Below are positions 1 to 7,316 of a DNA stretch of 10,131 bases, piece by piece. How positions within the stretch are numbered: position 1 is the first letter of the stretch; each line of letters opens with the position of its first letter. Source of the DNA: an uncultured Hungatella sp. (lineage in GTDB: Bacteria > Bacillota > Clostridia > Lachnospirales > Lachnospiraceae); the NCBI GenBank assembly GCA_910577935.1, contig CAJTOT010000060.1:1-10131 (forward strand), read 5' to 3'. The translations under genes and the position numbers were made by a program. Below the pieces are notes generated by a model. That model saw only the letters and a program-made list of their open reading frames with translations. It did no database searches and was not told the DNA's origin.

Positions 1-287
1 GGACCGACGCGTCGGAGTTCCTTATCCGCTCCAGCATGCCCAGACTCAGCTGCAAGAACACTCCCATCCCCCACAGAGACTGCGGACAGGATATGTTCCA
101 CAGGGGAGACGTGGTCATCGTCAACGACAACCTGGCCCACTACAGAGGCGAGGTGGAGGTTATCTTGAAGGATATCCCCAACGACGGTGAGAGGAATCTG
201 GCAGGACGGATTCCCGAGGAAGAATTCCTGATTCTGGACCGCATGGAAGAAAAACCAGACCATTTCTGGGATTTCCTGGTCCGCTGA
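1..287 (+). CDS. 3' end of an unrecognised protein (partial)
   Basis: The frame is open from the first complete codon at base 3 to a TGA stop at 285-287, so this is the C-terminal part (about 94 residues) of a gene starting before the window. The internal ATG at 36 has no Shine-Dalgarno sequence in front of it and is unlikely to be the true start. The segment is hydrophilic, with two Cys and two His in its first half (SCKN, IPHRDCG), then a likely beta-rich stretch (GDVVIVNDN, RGEVEVILKD) and an acidic tail ending in HFWDFLVR. No membrane segment is visible. I do not recognise the family. It converges on the minus-strand sugar locus and is separated from it by a hairpin at 297-345, so it is probably functionally unrelated. 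Confidence 0.6.
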   Translation, partial: TDASEFLIRSSMPRLSCKNTPIPHRDCGQDMFHRGDVVIVNDNLAHYRGEVEVILKDIPNDGERNLAGRIPEEEFLILDRMEEKPDHFWDFLVR

Positions 288-296
288 TACAGGACG

Positions 297-345
297 AGAA
301 GAACCGCCCTCCGGCCTGCAGGCGCCGGCAGAAGGCGGTTCTTCT
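297..345. terminator. Bidirectional hairpin terminator between convergent genes
   Basis: AGAAGAACCGCC (297-308) and GGCGGTTCTTCT (334-345) form a perfect 12-bp stem. An inner CCGGC/GCCGG stem (311-315 with 324-328) extends it. The hairpin begins 10 bases after the plus-strand stop and lies about 95 bases past the end of the minus-strand 594-residue gene. The T-rich right arm runs into TGTTCT on the plus strand, and the minus-strand arm is similarly T-rich at its 3' side. This fits a shared intrinsic terminator, though the T-tract is interrupted. Confidence 0.7.
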
Positions 346-439
346 GTTCTGATATCCGGGGATTGCTCTGCGCTTCCCCGCCCTATCGAGCTGCTTTTTC
401 ATGTTTTTCCAGGCTATACCTGACCTTTTAAACCTGGCA

Positions 440-2224
440 TCATATGTACTCCAGGCTCCACTCCACCGCAAGCTTCTCTCCATGGCAGCTTTCTCTCGTC
501 TCCCATGTCACCTTCGTCTCCAGCCGTCCCCTGGGGGTGTCGAAGTCTCCGTTTTCTCCGGTCTTCTCCACACGGCAGGCATCGTACCCTGATGCCGTCA
601 GACTCTTCACCTCGCCGTGGCCAAAGATCACCCGCTTCTCCTCCTCCAAAACCTTTGCCCTGGAGGAATAGACCAGCTGGGTCAGGCGGATTTTCTCCAC
701 AGACGCCTCCGGCGCCACAAAAAACTCATCTTTCCGCCTGATTCTTCCGGGTTCGAAAGTGTACCTGGTGACGGATTTCACCCCGGCGCCGGTCTCCGGT
801 CTCTCCCCGCCCATGAGGCACATCTCGTCCTGGCTGTAAGTAACCGTGAATGTTCCGTCCCGCTCCTCTGTGCGGATCTCCTTCATATAGCAGATAGGCC
901 GCAGCACCCGGCCGTCCTTCATCACCAGCTCCGGCACCAGATTGCCGTGGTTTAAGTCGGGAACCTGGTCCAGAACCAGATTCTCCTGGGGGATAGGCAG
1001 ATACGGGTCTGTGGCGTAATATTTCTTTCCGCCGCCGATCAGGGGGAGGGACCATACATGTCCCCGGTCTCTTACGATGGCCAGGCCTCTCTCGTACTCC
1101 CCTTTGGCAAACCGGACAAAGCAGTGCTTCTCGATTCCCTCCAGCATGCGCCCCAACTCAGGGCTCACTTCTCTCTCTTCCCAGCCTGCCCGCGCCCAGT
1201 GCTCGTAGGTGTTGACCATCTGCATGAACAGGCTCATGTTCTCCCCCAGAATCCGGTTCTTGTTCCGGTAGCCGTCTGTGCGCCGTCCCTTCTCCCACAT
1301 GTTGACGGACTGCATGTCAGAGTCATACCAGAAGTCCATCATCGTCTCCATGAGCCTCACGCTGTAGCCGTAGGCGATCTCTGCCTCCTCCCCGATGTAG
1401 ACGGACCCGGCTTCAGCCGCCGCCGACAAGACCTCCAGCGCCGCCGTGTCACCGTAGGCCCCGATGCTGCGCCCGTAGGCAAATCCCAGCCCCTTCTCTC
1501 CTGCCAGGTGGAGGAATATCTCCGCGGAGCTTCTGAGCATGGACCGCAGCTTCTCAGGCGCCTCCATCCCCGTGGCCATGATCAGAGAGATCATCTCTCC
1601 TGGAATCAGGATGCTGTACCGGTCAAATCTTCCGTCCCCTGCCGTCTCATCCATATATCCCAGCTCCCCGGAGTACTGGTGGATGTGCTCCATGAGCCGG
1701 TCAAGCAGCACGCGGCTGTGGCCTTCATTTTCCCAACCCATCAGCTCCCTGTATTTTGCGATGCCGAAAGCCACCCCATAGTAGTTGGCAGGCTTGCCGA
1801 TGAGCCTGTAGTGGTCGTCTATATCTACAAAGGTCCTCCAGTCCAGGGATTTTTTCAGGCTCTCCATGGTCTCCTTCTCCACCGCCTCCTCCAAAAGCCC
1901 CGCCGTCTTTAACCGGTAAAGGCCGGTGATGCCGTTTAGGATTCCCCATGTCTCCATGGGAAGCTCCGAGACCATGGAGATCACCGACTTAAGCGTCTCA
2001 AGCCCCTTCTGCCAGTCCGGAGTCCCCCTCAGGAACTCCAGAACCACATAGCAGCTCATGTTAATCACCTTTCCGCCCACAAACTGCGCCTTCTCATTGT
2101 ACACAGACACCCCTTCCATGACGAAATCACTCCCGCCCTGGGCTGTGCGCCAGAACAATGACTCCATCTTCGGGCGCAGCCTTTCGTATATCAGAGCCTT
2201 CATCGTTTCTCCTGCTGGTTCCAT
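440..2224 (-). CDS. Cytoplasmic polysaccharide-lyase/glycosidase-like toroid protein, family unassigned
   Basis: This encodes 594 residues. The start at 2224 is fixed by AAGGAGG eight bases upstream; an in-frame ATG at codon 8 is a weaker alternative. There is no signal peptide or membrane segment, so it should act in the cytoplasm. Residues about 10-390 look like a helical repeat domain with aromatic- and Gly-rich turns: ETWGILNG (91-98), DDHYRLIGKPANYYG (136-150), GYMDETAGDGRFDRYS (189-204) and YGRSIGAYGDTAALE (250-264). The remainder (about 400-594) is Thr/Val-rich and beta-like, with NHGNLVPELV (425-434) and HGEVKSL near the end. An alpha/alpha toroid followed by a beta-sandwich is typical of several polysaccharide lyase and glycosidase families. 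The YGRS region recalls DUF2264-type proteins, but I cannot assign a family. Candidate catalytic residues are H138, Y140, Y148/Y149, D192 and the D197/R199/D201/R202/Y203 cluster. It lies 17 bases behind the GH88-like fragment, so the two are co-transcribed, pointing to uronic acid-containing oligosaccharides. This is inference. Confidence 0.8.
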   Translation of the reverse strand: MEPAGETMKALIYERLRPKMESLFWRTAQGGSDFVMEGVSVYNEKAQFVGGKVINMSCYVVLEFLRGTPDWQKGLETLKSVISMVSELPMETWGILNGITGLYRLKTAGLLEEAVEKETMESLKKSLDWRTFVDIDDHYRLIGKPANYYGVAFGIAKYRELMGWENEGHSRVLLDRLMEHIHQYSGELGYMDETAGDGRFDRYSILIPGEMISLIMATGMEAPEKLRSMLRSSAEIFLHLAGEKGLGFAYGRSIGAYGDTAALEVLSAAAEAGSVYIGEEAEIAYGYSVRLMETMMDFWYDSDMQSVNMWEKGRRTDGYRNKNRILGENMSLFMQMVNTYEHWARAGWEEREVSPELGRMLEGIEKHCFVRFAKGEYERGLAIVRDRGHVWSLPLIGGGKKYYATDPYLPIPQENLVLDQVPDLNHGNLVPELVMKDGRVLRPICYMKEIRTEERDGTFTVTYSQDEMCLMGGERPETGAGVKSVTRYTFEPGRIRRKDEFFVAPEASVEKIRLTQLVYSSRAKVLEEEKRVIFGHGEVKSLTASGYDACRVEKTGENGDFDTPRGRLETKVTWETRESCHGEKLAVEWSLEYI

Positions 2225-2241
2225 ATAATTTTCCTCCTTCT

Positions 2242-2544
2242 CTACCAGATTATAAATCCTTTTCCCAAAAGTCTCAAGATGCCTTCCACAAAGAAATAAT
2301 CTCCGCAGATAATGGGGATGTGGGTTACCTCCGCCCGGCCATAGGCCTCGGTTCCTCCCTGGAGGATGGAATCCCTCTCCGGGTTCCAGTCACGGTGCTT
2401 CTCCTCCAGAGCCATGAGCATCTTTGTTCCCGCCTCCCGGCAGAGACTTTCCTCCAGCTCAGAAACCGCCCCCGCGGTGGGAATCACCAACCTCCCCACA
2501 TAGGACAGCAGCATCCGGACGTACACCCTGGGTTTTCCCTTCAT
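2242..2544 (-). pseudogene. GH88-like C-terminal remnant (100-residue ORF)
   Basis: The ORF is 100 residues. Its last two thirds (about residues 34-100) read like the end of a GH88 unsaturated glucuronyl hydrolase: a short helix (EAGTKMLMALEEKH), a segment around GGTEAYG, then IPIICGDYFFVEGILRL close to a terminal Trp. In intact GH88 enzymes (roughly 370-400 residues) a GDYY/F-x-x-E-A-L-x-R motif sits at the C-terminus. The catalytic Asp residues lie in the missing N-terminal part, so this product should not hydrolyse unsaturated uronides. The first 30 residues do not look like GH88. Frame continuation above 2544 meets a stop at 2647-2649, leaving no room for the missing domain. A purine-rich site (GGGGGAAGG) about five bases before the ATG, and a promoter at 2644-2672, mean it may still be translated as a leader-like ORF for the 594-residue gene. 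Family assignment is by motif memory only. Confidence 0.6.
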
Positions 2545-2643
2545 TATCGCCTTCCCCCATGCTTTCTTCCAGCCTCTTTGTTCTCTTGATACCCTCCGGG
2601 CTCCCTGTCTGTTTAAGTCTGCCCCGGCATCTTGTTGATTTTC

Positions 2644-2672
2644 ATTTTACAAAATATATATGCGCTTTGCAA
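2644..2672 (-). promoter_or_regulatory. Probable sigma-A promoter for the GH88-like/toroid gene pair
   Basis: On the minus strand, TTGCAA (2667-2672) lies 17 bases before TAAAAT (2644-2649), 4/6 and 5/6 matches to the consensus -35 and -10. The spacer is AT-rich. The predicted transcript start is about 90 bases upstream of the 100-residue ORF. The -35 sits inside the palindrome CTTTGCAAAG (2665-2674), whose TTTGCA unit also flanks the promoter of the PTS operon. Confidence 0.55.
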
Positions 2673-2684
2673 AGTATTTGGCGA

Positions 2685-2714
2685 TTTTGCCTATGATTCC
2701 TCTGTTTTGCCTAT
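2685..2714 (-). repeat. Two direct repeats upstream of the second promoter, candidate activator site
   Basis: ATAGGCAAAA (minus strand) occurs twice, at 2705-2714 and 2685-2694, with a period of exactly 20 bases, about two helical turns. The copies centre near -53 and -73 relative to the predicted transcript start. This is the usual place for an activator that contacts RNA polymerase from upstream. The obvious candidate protein is the PRD regulator encoded immediately upstream, but nothing in the sequence proves that pairing. Confidence 0.5.
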
Positions 2715-2795
2715 TGTCTGGCGCCCTTTAAAATTGTCCGGGTTCGTCTGCCCGTCTCTCCGGGTATAGGGGAGACCGTCCTCTGTGTCCGTGTT

Positions 2796-2817
2796 GGGCC
2801 GGTTTTTCTGCCAGCCC
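2796..2817 (-). terminator. Weak hairpin after the regulator gene
   Basis: On the minus strand GGGCTGG and CCGGCCC form a 7-bp stem with one G-U pair and an 8-base loop, starting 7 bases after the regulator stop codon. There is no T-run behind it, so it may only attenuate transcription or stabilise the mRNA 3' end. Together with the promoter at 2644-2672 it suggests a transcript boundary between regulator and enzyme genes. Confidence 0.3.
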
Positions 2818-2824
2818 TTCGCGG

Positions 2825-4762
2825 TCAGTGGACATAGAGCCTGAGACAAATATCTATGATATCCTTCCGGAACACATCATAGCTCCTGGACTTCAAGAAC
2901 CTCTCGATTTTTTTCGGCGACGAGGTCCACTCCGACACGATCCGGCACAAATCAGAGAGATTTTTGTCCCCGTCTCTCTTGGTCTTTACCAGCACCAGCA
3001 GCTTCACAATATCCTGTTCCCACAAAATGGGAGTTTTCAAGACACAGACATAATACCCGCCCCGTTTCAGCACCCGCCCCAGGTCCTGAATATTGGCAAC
3101 CCCGTTTCCGATCTCGTTGATCCGGAACACGTCCCTCCAGTCCAGCTCCCCGGCGATAAGCCCCTCTCTCAGAAGATGGCTGTAAAGGTTTTTCATCACC
3201 TCATCTCTGTCCCGGCCCTCCAGTCCGAAGATACCGAATTCCGGGCGGAGATAGTCCTGAATCTGCAGTTCCTCCAACCGGTGCCGGGCTATGGCGCTGC
3301 AGATCGCTTCCACAGAGTCTTTGTCCTGTATCTCATAGCAGGGAATAGGGGTGTCAAACCGGAAATCCCCGTCATAGATCAGATACTTGACCTGGCTGAG
3401 ATATCCGGCATTGTGGCTGCTGTCTATCCAGAGAAGCTCATATCTGTCTCCGGGCAGGCACTCCGCCAGCTCATTATAATATAGAAACGACTCCTGCAGC
3501 CCCATGTCCCCGCAGAAGCCCACCTTGAATTTCTTCCGGTTCTCGTGGCTGATGATCACCGTGTTTATGACAGGGACCATGTAGGCAAATTCATTGTTGT
3601 CCATCTGGACATTAAAACATTTCTCTATAATCCCGCTGGCGGAGTGGGCCACCTTGGTGGCGAAGAGATACCGCCGGAGATTTTCAAAGAGAAGGGGATT
3701 GCGCACAATCAGGTGGGTTCTCAGCCGGAAAACCATGGGCTCGATGCCGGTGTACAAAAATTCCTTCAGCAGGCGGTCGTTGGTAAAATCCAGCTCAAAA
3801 TTGTCCTTCAGCTCCAGGAGGATCTCCGTCACGCACTGTTTTACCGCCGTGTACTCCCCGGAGCCAAGGGGAGTTCTCTCAGGCATCTTCTTGCCCAAAA
3901 TATGGAGTGCCAGGTAATCCCTCTCGGTGTCGGGGATCACAAGACCGTAGATGCCCTCCAGCTCATCCGCGATCTCGTCTGCCCGCAGCCTCTCTCCCCG
4001 GTGTTCTTCCCCCAGTGAGGCCTCGGGCAGGGTCTCTATAAAACATCCTTTTTTCATGCGCAGAATACTCACATAGATGTGGTTCGCCAAGTCTATTGCC
4101 GGGACTGCGGACAGCCGTATCTTCCCCTGGCGGCACACCTTCTCCACCACAGGTATGATGGTGTCTCTCTGTGTGCTCCAGTCCGCCGCCCCCTCGTCCG
4201 CCTCCTGGCGCACCATGATCTGCATCTTGTCGTCATACCGGAAGGAATATTCCGCGATGCAAAGCCTCTTGTCCACCTCCGTCCCTCTGATTCCCACCCC
4301 CCGCCTCCGGTTCATGTCGATCTCCAGGCGGAACTTGGCCAGAAGGGTCCGGGCCTGCCCCAGCTCCCGGGTCAGGGTGGAGCGGCTGATGTAAAAAATA
4401 TCTGTCAGCTCCTCCACCTTATAGTAGGGCTTTCCCATGAGCAGTTTATTGATAATATAGATCACCCGGTGGAAATTGTAGCGGAACACTTCCCCGCTGT
4501 TGTGGTTTAAGTTTGTCCTCAGCACTTTGGAGAGACCTTCCATGTCAGAGTTCTCCCGCAGAAGGAGGCGGTAGCCGTAGAATCTCCTGGCCTCTATCTC
4601 CATCCCGTAATGCTTCAGAAATTTCCTCATCTCCTGGAGGTCATATTTCGCCGTGCGCACAGAAACCCCGGCTGCTTCCGCCAAAGCAGCCGAGGTGACG
4701 TATGTTTTTTTCTTAAGCATCAGTTTTATCATGATTACATATCTGGTCTTCGCTTCAACCAT
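2825..4762 (-). CDS. MtlR/LicR-type PRD transcription activator with degenerate phosphorylation sites
   Basis: The 645 residues follow the layout of MtlR/LicR activators. An N-terminal helix-turn-helix (about 8-65; TSAALAEAAGVSVRTAKYDL) and a second winged-helix region (about 95-160; YISRSTLTRELGQA) precede PRD1 (about 190-300) and PRD2 (about 305-410). A GatB-like EIIB domain (about 411-500) and an EIIA(Mtl/Fru)-like domain (about 503-640) follow. PRD1 keeps both usual histidines, H228 (LANHIYVSILR) and H287 (DYLALHI). PRD2 has Gly339 (GIEPMVFRL) and Val398 (EFAYMVPV) where His is expected. The EIIB-like part keeps Cys417 (KVGFCGDMG). The EIIA-like part reads GNGVANIQ at 552-559 where active enzymes have GNGVAIPH, so the phosphohistidine is Gln559. 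The gene starts 29 bases after the EIID stop with only a weak ribosome site (AGCAGAG), and probably belongs to the PTS operon. It should bind DNA rather than act as an RNA antiterminator. It most likely controls the promoters at 8466-8494 and 2644-2672. Confidence 0.88.
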   Translation of the reverse strand: MVEAKTRYVIMIKLMLKKKTYVTSAALAEAAGVSVRTAKYDLQEMRKFLKHYGMEIEARRFYGYRLLLRENSDMEGLSKVLRTNLNHNSGEVFRYNFHRVIYIINKLLMGKPYYKVEELTDIFYISRSTLTRELGQARTLLAKFRLEIDMNRRRGVGIRGTEVDKRLCIAEYSFRYDDKMQIMVRQEADEGAADWSTQRDTIIPVVEKVCRQGKIRLSAVPAIDLANHIYVSILRMKKGCFIETLPEASLGEEHRGERLRADEIADELEGIYGLVIPDTERDYLALHILGKKMPERTPLGSGEYTAVKQCVTEILLELKDNFELDFTNDRLLKEFLYTGIEPMVFRLRTHLIVRNPLLFENLRRYLFATKVAHSASGIIEKCFNVQMDNNEFAYMVPVINTVIISHENRKKFKVGFCGDMGLQESFLYYNELAECLPGDRYELLWIDSSHNAGYLSQVKYLIYDGDFRFDTPIPCYEIQDKDSVEAICSAIARHRLEELQIQDYLRPEFGIFGLEGRDRDEVMKNLYSHLLREGLIAGELDWRDVFRINEIGNGVANIQDLGRVLKRGGYYVCVLKTPILWEQDIVKLLVLVKTKRDGDKNLSDLCRIVSEWTSSPKKIERFLKSRSYDVFRKDIIDICLRLYVH

Positions 4763-4791
4763 ATTTCTCTGCTCTCTTTTATGTCCTTCCT

Positions 4792-5607
4792 CTAAAGAAT
4801 GTGGATAAGGGAACCGATTAACCCTGCCGCTATGGTAATCAGCAGCACAGTGGTGGATTTGTAACCTTTTTTCAGAAGGCCGAACATTCCCAGGGTATAC
4901 AAGAGGGGGAGCAGCATGGGGAAAATCTGGTCTAAGTATGACTGGAGCTCAAAAGCCGTCTCTCCTATGGTAAAGGTAAAGGGGGTCTTCATGGCGACCA
5001 TGGAGGCGCTCATGGCTCCGATGACCATGAGTCCCACGATGGAGGCGCCTTTGGAAATCATTTTCAAGATCTCGGAGTTCTGGGTTCCGCCCATGAGCTC
5101 CGCCCCAAACTGATACCCCATGACCCCGCAGTAGTAGCGGACGATCAGGTGGGGAATGTTGAAGATGAGCAAAAACAGGACTGCCCCCAGGGCGCTTCCC
5201 TGCCGGGCCAGGGAAAGGCCGATTCCCGCGGAGATGATTCTTAAAGTCCCCCAGAAAAAGGAGTCGCCGATTCCCGCCATAGGGCCCATGAGACCCACCT
5301 TCACATTGTTGATGATGTCTTTGTCAAACTCTTTATTCTGGCTGGCCTCCCTCTCCATGGCAGCGGCCACCCCGGTGATCAGCGTCACCATATGGGGAGT
5401 GGTGTTGAAGATGGCCATGTGCCGCTTCAGGGCCTCCGCCTGGTCCTCCTTCTTGCTGTAAAAACGTTTGATGGCCGGCCACATGCCTACGGAAAATCCC
5501 AGCGCCTGCTGTCTCTCATAATTATAGCAGGCCTCCAGCAAAAAGGAATGCCAGAACAGGCTGTTCACCATCTTCTTATCTTCTGCGGACATCTTCTGTT
5601 TATTCAT
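4792..5607 (-). CDS. PTS system, mannose/fructose/sorbose family, EIID component
   Basis: This encodes 271 residues from the ATG at 5607, chosen because GAGGAGG lies nine bases upstream; the longer frame back to 5697 lies inside the EIIC gene and lacks a ribosome site. EIID forms the membrane channel with EIIC. The family hallmarks are visible: an N-terminal amphipathic segment (LFWHSFLLEACYNYERQQALGF), then GLMGPMAGIGDSFFWGTLR at about 105-123. Hydrophobic stretches follow at about 124-155, 190-215 and 235-270, the last ending at the C-terminus. Length matches the family (about 270-300). The start overlaps the EIIC stop by 8 bases (ATGAATAA), so the two are translationally coupled and made in equal amounts. 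Confidence 0.93.
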   Translation of the reverse strand: MNKQKMSAEDKKMVNSLFWHSFLLEACYNYERQQALGFSVGMWPAIKRFYSKKEDQAEALKRHMAIFNTTPHMVTLITGVAAAMEREASQNKEFDKDIINNVKVGLMGPMAGIGDSFFWGTLRIISAGIGLSLARQGSALGAVLFLLIFNIPHLIVRYYCGVMGYQFGAELMGGTQNSEILKMISKGASIVGLMVIGAMSASMVAMKTPFTFTIGETAFELQSYLDQIFPMLLPLLYTLGMFGLLKKGYKSTTVLLITIAAGLIGSLIHIL

Positions 5608-6382
5608 CAAACAAATCCTCCTCTTCTGCAGCCGCCCCGCGGACAGCCGGTTCTCTGGCGGCTCCTCTTTCATAACAGATGATAAATGCCAGGACAACCC
5701 CCAGGATCGTGATGGCCATAACCGGCAGTTTCAAGTAGGAGACCAGGACAAATCCAAGAATAAAGTACAGGACATTGCGTTTATCCATCATGGGAAGGAG
5801 CAGGAGGGCGAAGCCGACCGCCGGGAGCAGTCCGCCTGCCACGGACAGTCCGTTTAAGACTGCCTGGGGAATGCTGTTTACAAATGCCTCCACTGCCGGG
5901 GAGCCGAAAAGCACTGCCACAAATCCCACGCCGAAATACATAAAGCACTGAAGCAGCAGCCCGCCTATGTTCAGCATGTACATGTTTCTGATATCCCCTG
6001 CCTCTGCCAGATGCACAGCCAGATCCATGAACCAGCTTCTGATAATGAAAACCACCACCTTCAAGGACTGGGCCAGAATCGCTATGGGGAGAGCCAGGGC
6101 CAGGGCTATGTCCGCTCCCTGTCCGGACTGGATGGCAAAGGCCGTTCCCAGCCCGGCCCCTACCAGCACATCCGGCGGGACCGCCGCTCCGATCTGAATC
6201 GCCCCCATGAACACCAACTCCAGAGTGGCTCCCACCAGCACTCCCGTATGGAGATCTCCAAGCAGGGCGCCGACAACGGGAGAGACCACGATGGGCCGGA
6301 TAACCATGGGAGTTCCGCCCATCTTTTCCGCGAACCAGAGAACTGCCATCGCTAATCCAACTAATAATGCCGCCTGCATCAT
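5600..6382 (-). CDS. PTS system, mannose/fructose/sorbose family, EIIC component
   Basis: This is a 260-residue, very hydrophobic membrane protein, the sugar-recognising half of the EIIC-EIID translocator. The family signature region is clear at about 50-100: LVGATLELVFMGAIQIGAA, PPDVLVGAGLGTAFAI, then GADIALALALPIAILAQSL. Further hydrophobic segments run through about 130-160 and 170-225, and a charged tail (EEEDLFDE) ends the protein. AAGGAGG lies five bases before the ATG at 6382; adjacent ATGs at 6386 (out of frame) and 6379 make the exact start uncertain by one codon. It begins 11 bases after the EIIB stop and overlaps the EIID start. Substrate specificity resides mainly here and cannot be predicted by eye. 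Confidence 0.93.
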   Translation of the reverse strand: MMQAALLVGLAMAVLWFAEKMGGTPMVIRPIVVSPVVGALLGDLHTGVLVGATLELVFMGAIQIGAAVPPDVLVGAGLGTAFAIQSGQGADIALALALPIAILAQSLKVVVFIIRSWFMDLAVHLAEAGDIRNMYMLNIGGLLLQCFMYFGVGFVAVLFGSPAVEAFVNSIPQAVLNGLSVAGGLLPAVGFALLLLPMMDKRNVLYFILGFVLVSYLKLPVMAITILGVVLAFIICYERGAAREPAVRGAAAEEEDLFDE

Positions 6383-6393
6383 TCATTCCTCCT

Positions 6394-6873
6394 TCACATT
6401 TTTCTGCGGAGATCCGTATACTTTGACAGAGCCGTGGCAGGAACCTCCTGCACCTCCACGTCGTACCCTCTGTCCGCGATCTCATCCAAGTTCTTCAAGT
6501 CTTCCTCGTCTAAGTACACCGCCCTGGAAAACAGCTTTTTGCCTTCCGACATCTGGATTCCGCCTAAGTTCACCGGCGGCTTTTCTTCAATATGCTTCAA
6601 GAGCCAGTTGGCGTCCTCCGGGCTCTGGCAGACGGCGAACACCTTCATGTCCTTGAGCTTAGGGTTGTTTAACAGCTCCGCCGCGGCCTCAAGGCTTCTG
6701 ACAGCCAGCTTTACTCCTTCCGGGCAGCACATTTTAATCACGTTTTTCCGAAAATCATCTGCCGCCGCAGAGTCGTTGGCGATGACAATGGCGTTATAGC
6801 CCAGGGCTGATTTCCAACTATAAGCGATCTGCCCGTGGAGCAGCCTGTCGTCAATCCTCAATTTTAAAATCAT
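6394..6873 (-). CDS. PTS system, mannose/fructose/sorbose family, EIIB component
   Basis: This 159-residue soluble phosphocarrier passes phosphate from EIIA to the incoming sugar. The active-site sequence RIDDRLLHGQ carries the phosphoacceptor His13, in the position used by all mannose-family EIIB domains. The central SLEAAAELLN and the later VNLGGIQMSEGKKLFSRAVYL segment are also typical, as is the length of about 160. GAGGAGG lies just upstream of the ATG, and the gene starts 11 bases after the EIIA stop. EIIA and EIIB are separate polypeptides here, unlike the fused EIIAB of E. coli ManX. Confidence 0.93.
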   Translation of the reverse strand: MILKLRIDDRLLHGQIAYSWKSALGYNAIVIANDSAAADDFRKNVIKMCCPEGVKLAVRSLEAAAELLNNPKLKDMKVFAVCQSPEDANWLLKHIEEKPPVNLGGIQMSEGKKLFSRAVYLDEEDLKNLDEIADRGYDVEVQEVPATALSKYTDLRRKM

Positions 6874-6884
6874 CCTTGCCTCCT

Positions 6885-7304
6885 CTAAAAATCAAAATCA
6901 TCCTGCGCCTGCGGCACGTCCCTGCTGTCCGCCACCATAAGCTGTTCTCTTGCCTGGGATACCGCGGCTTTCACCTTCTCTTCGTCAATCGGCTCCCCGC
7001 CTTCCAGAAAACCGGCCAGCTCCAGGACAAGCGGCAGGTTTGCCCCTGTGACGATTATGGAGTTCTCCGGCCGCTTCATCAGCAGCTTCTGGTTCACGCT
7101 GCCAAAAAATGCATCCGTCACCACCAGCACCTGGTCCTCCTTCCCCACAGACGCGAAATAATCGTCGATCTGCTTTTCCAACGGCGTGTCCCCTATGAAG
7201 GCGTTGATATACCCGATGTGTTCTTTTTCCCCCAGAATCAGGGCCAGGGCGCTGAAAAGTCCCTCTGCCAGCCTTCCGTGGGCCGCTATGAGCATTTTTT
7301 TCAT
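6885..7304 (-). CDS. PTS system, mannose/fructose/sorbose family, EIIA component
   Basis: This 139-residue cytoplasmic protein takes phosphate from HPr. The N-terminal MLIAAHGRLAEG carries the phosphoacceptor His9, and VLVVTDAFFGSVNQ (about 59-72) and IIVTGANLPLVLEL (about 84-97) match the conserved core of the EIIA(Man) fold. The end, AQDDFDF, resembles the acidic tails of other stand-alone EIIA proteins. GAGGAG lies seven bases before the start, and only 12 bases separate it from the SIS gene stop. Confidence 0.92.
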   Translation of the reverse strand: MKKMLIAAHGRLAEGLFSALALILGEKEHIGYINAFIGDTPLEKQIDDYFASVGKEDQVLVVTDAFFGSVNQKLLMKRPENSIIVTGANLPLVLELAGFLEGGEPIDEEKVKAAVSQAREQLMVADSRDVPQAQDDFDF

Positions 7305-7316
7305 CTGACTTCTCCT

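Noticed and set aside
1058..1912. Long plus-strand open frame (284 codons) inside the toroid gene
   Set aside because: It is antisense to a well-supported gene with a strong ribosome site, is rich in Pro/His/Arg/Leu as expected for a shadow frame of GC-rich DNA, and shows no domain.
2659..2676. Possible CcpA cre site around AAAGCGC at the second promoter
   Set aside because: Only about 9 of 14 positions fit the cre consensus on either strand and the outer TG/CA pairs are missing.
2751..2776. GTCTC/GAGAC inverted repeat between regulator and enzyme genes
   Set aside because: Only five continuous pairs and no T-tract; likely chance.
2828..4018. Plus-strand open frames opposite the regulator (218 and 157 codons)
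   Set aside because: The minus-strand frame shows a clear multi-domain PRD regulator; these are shadows with no ribosome site or recognisable sequence.
5608..5697. N-terminal extension of EIID by 30 residues
   Set aside because: It lies wholly within the EIIC coding sequence and lacks a ribosome site, while the internal ATG at 5607 has GAGGAGG at correct spacing and matches the family N-terminus.
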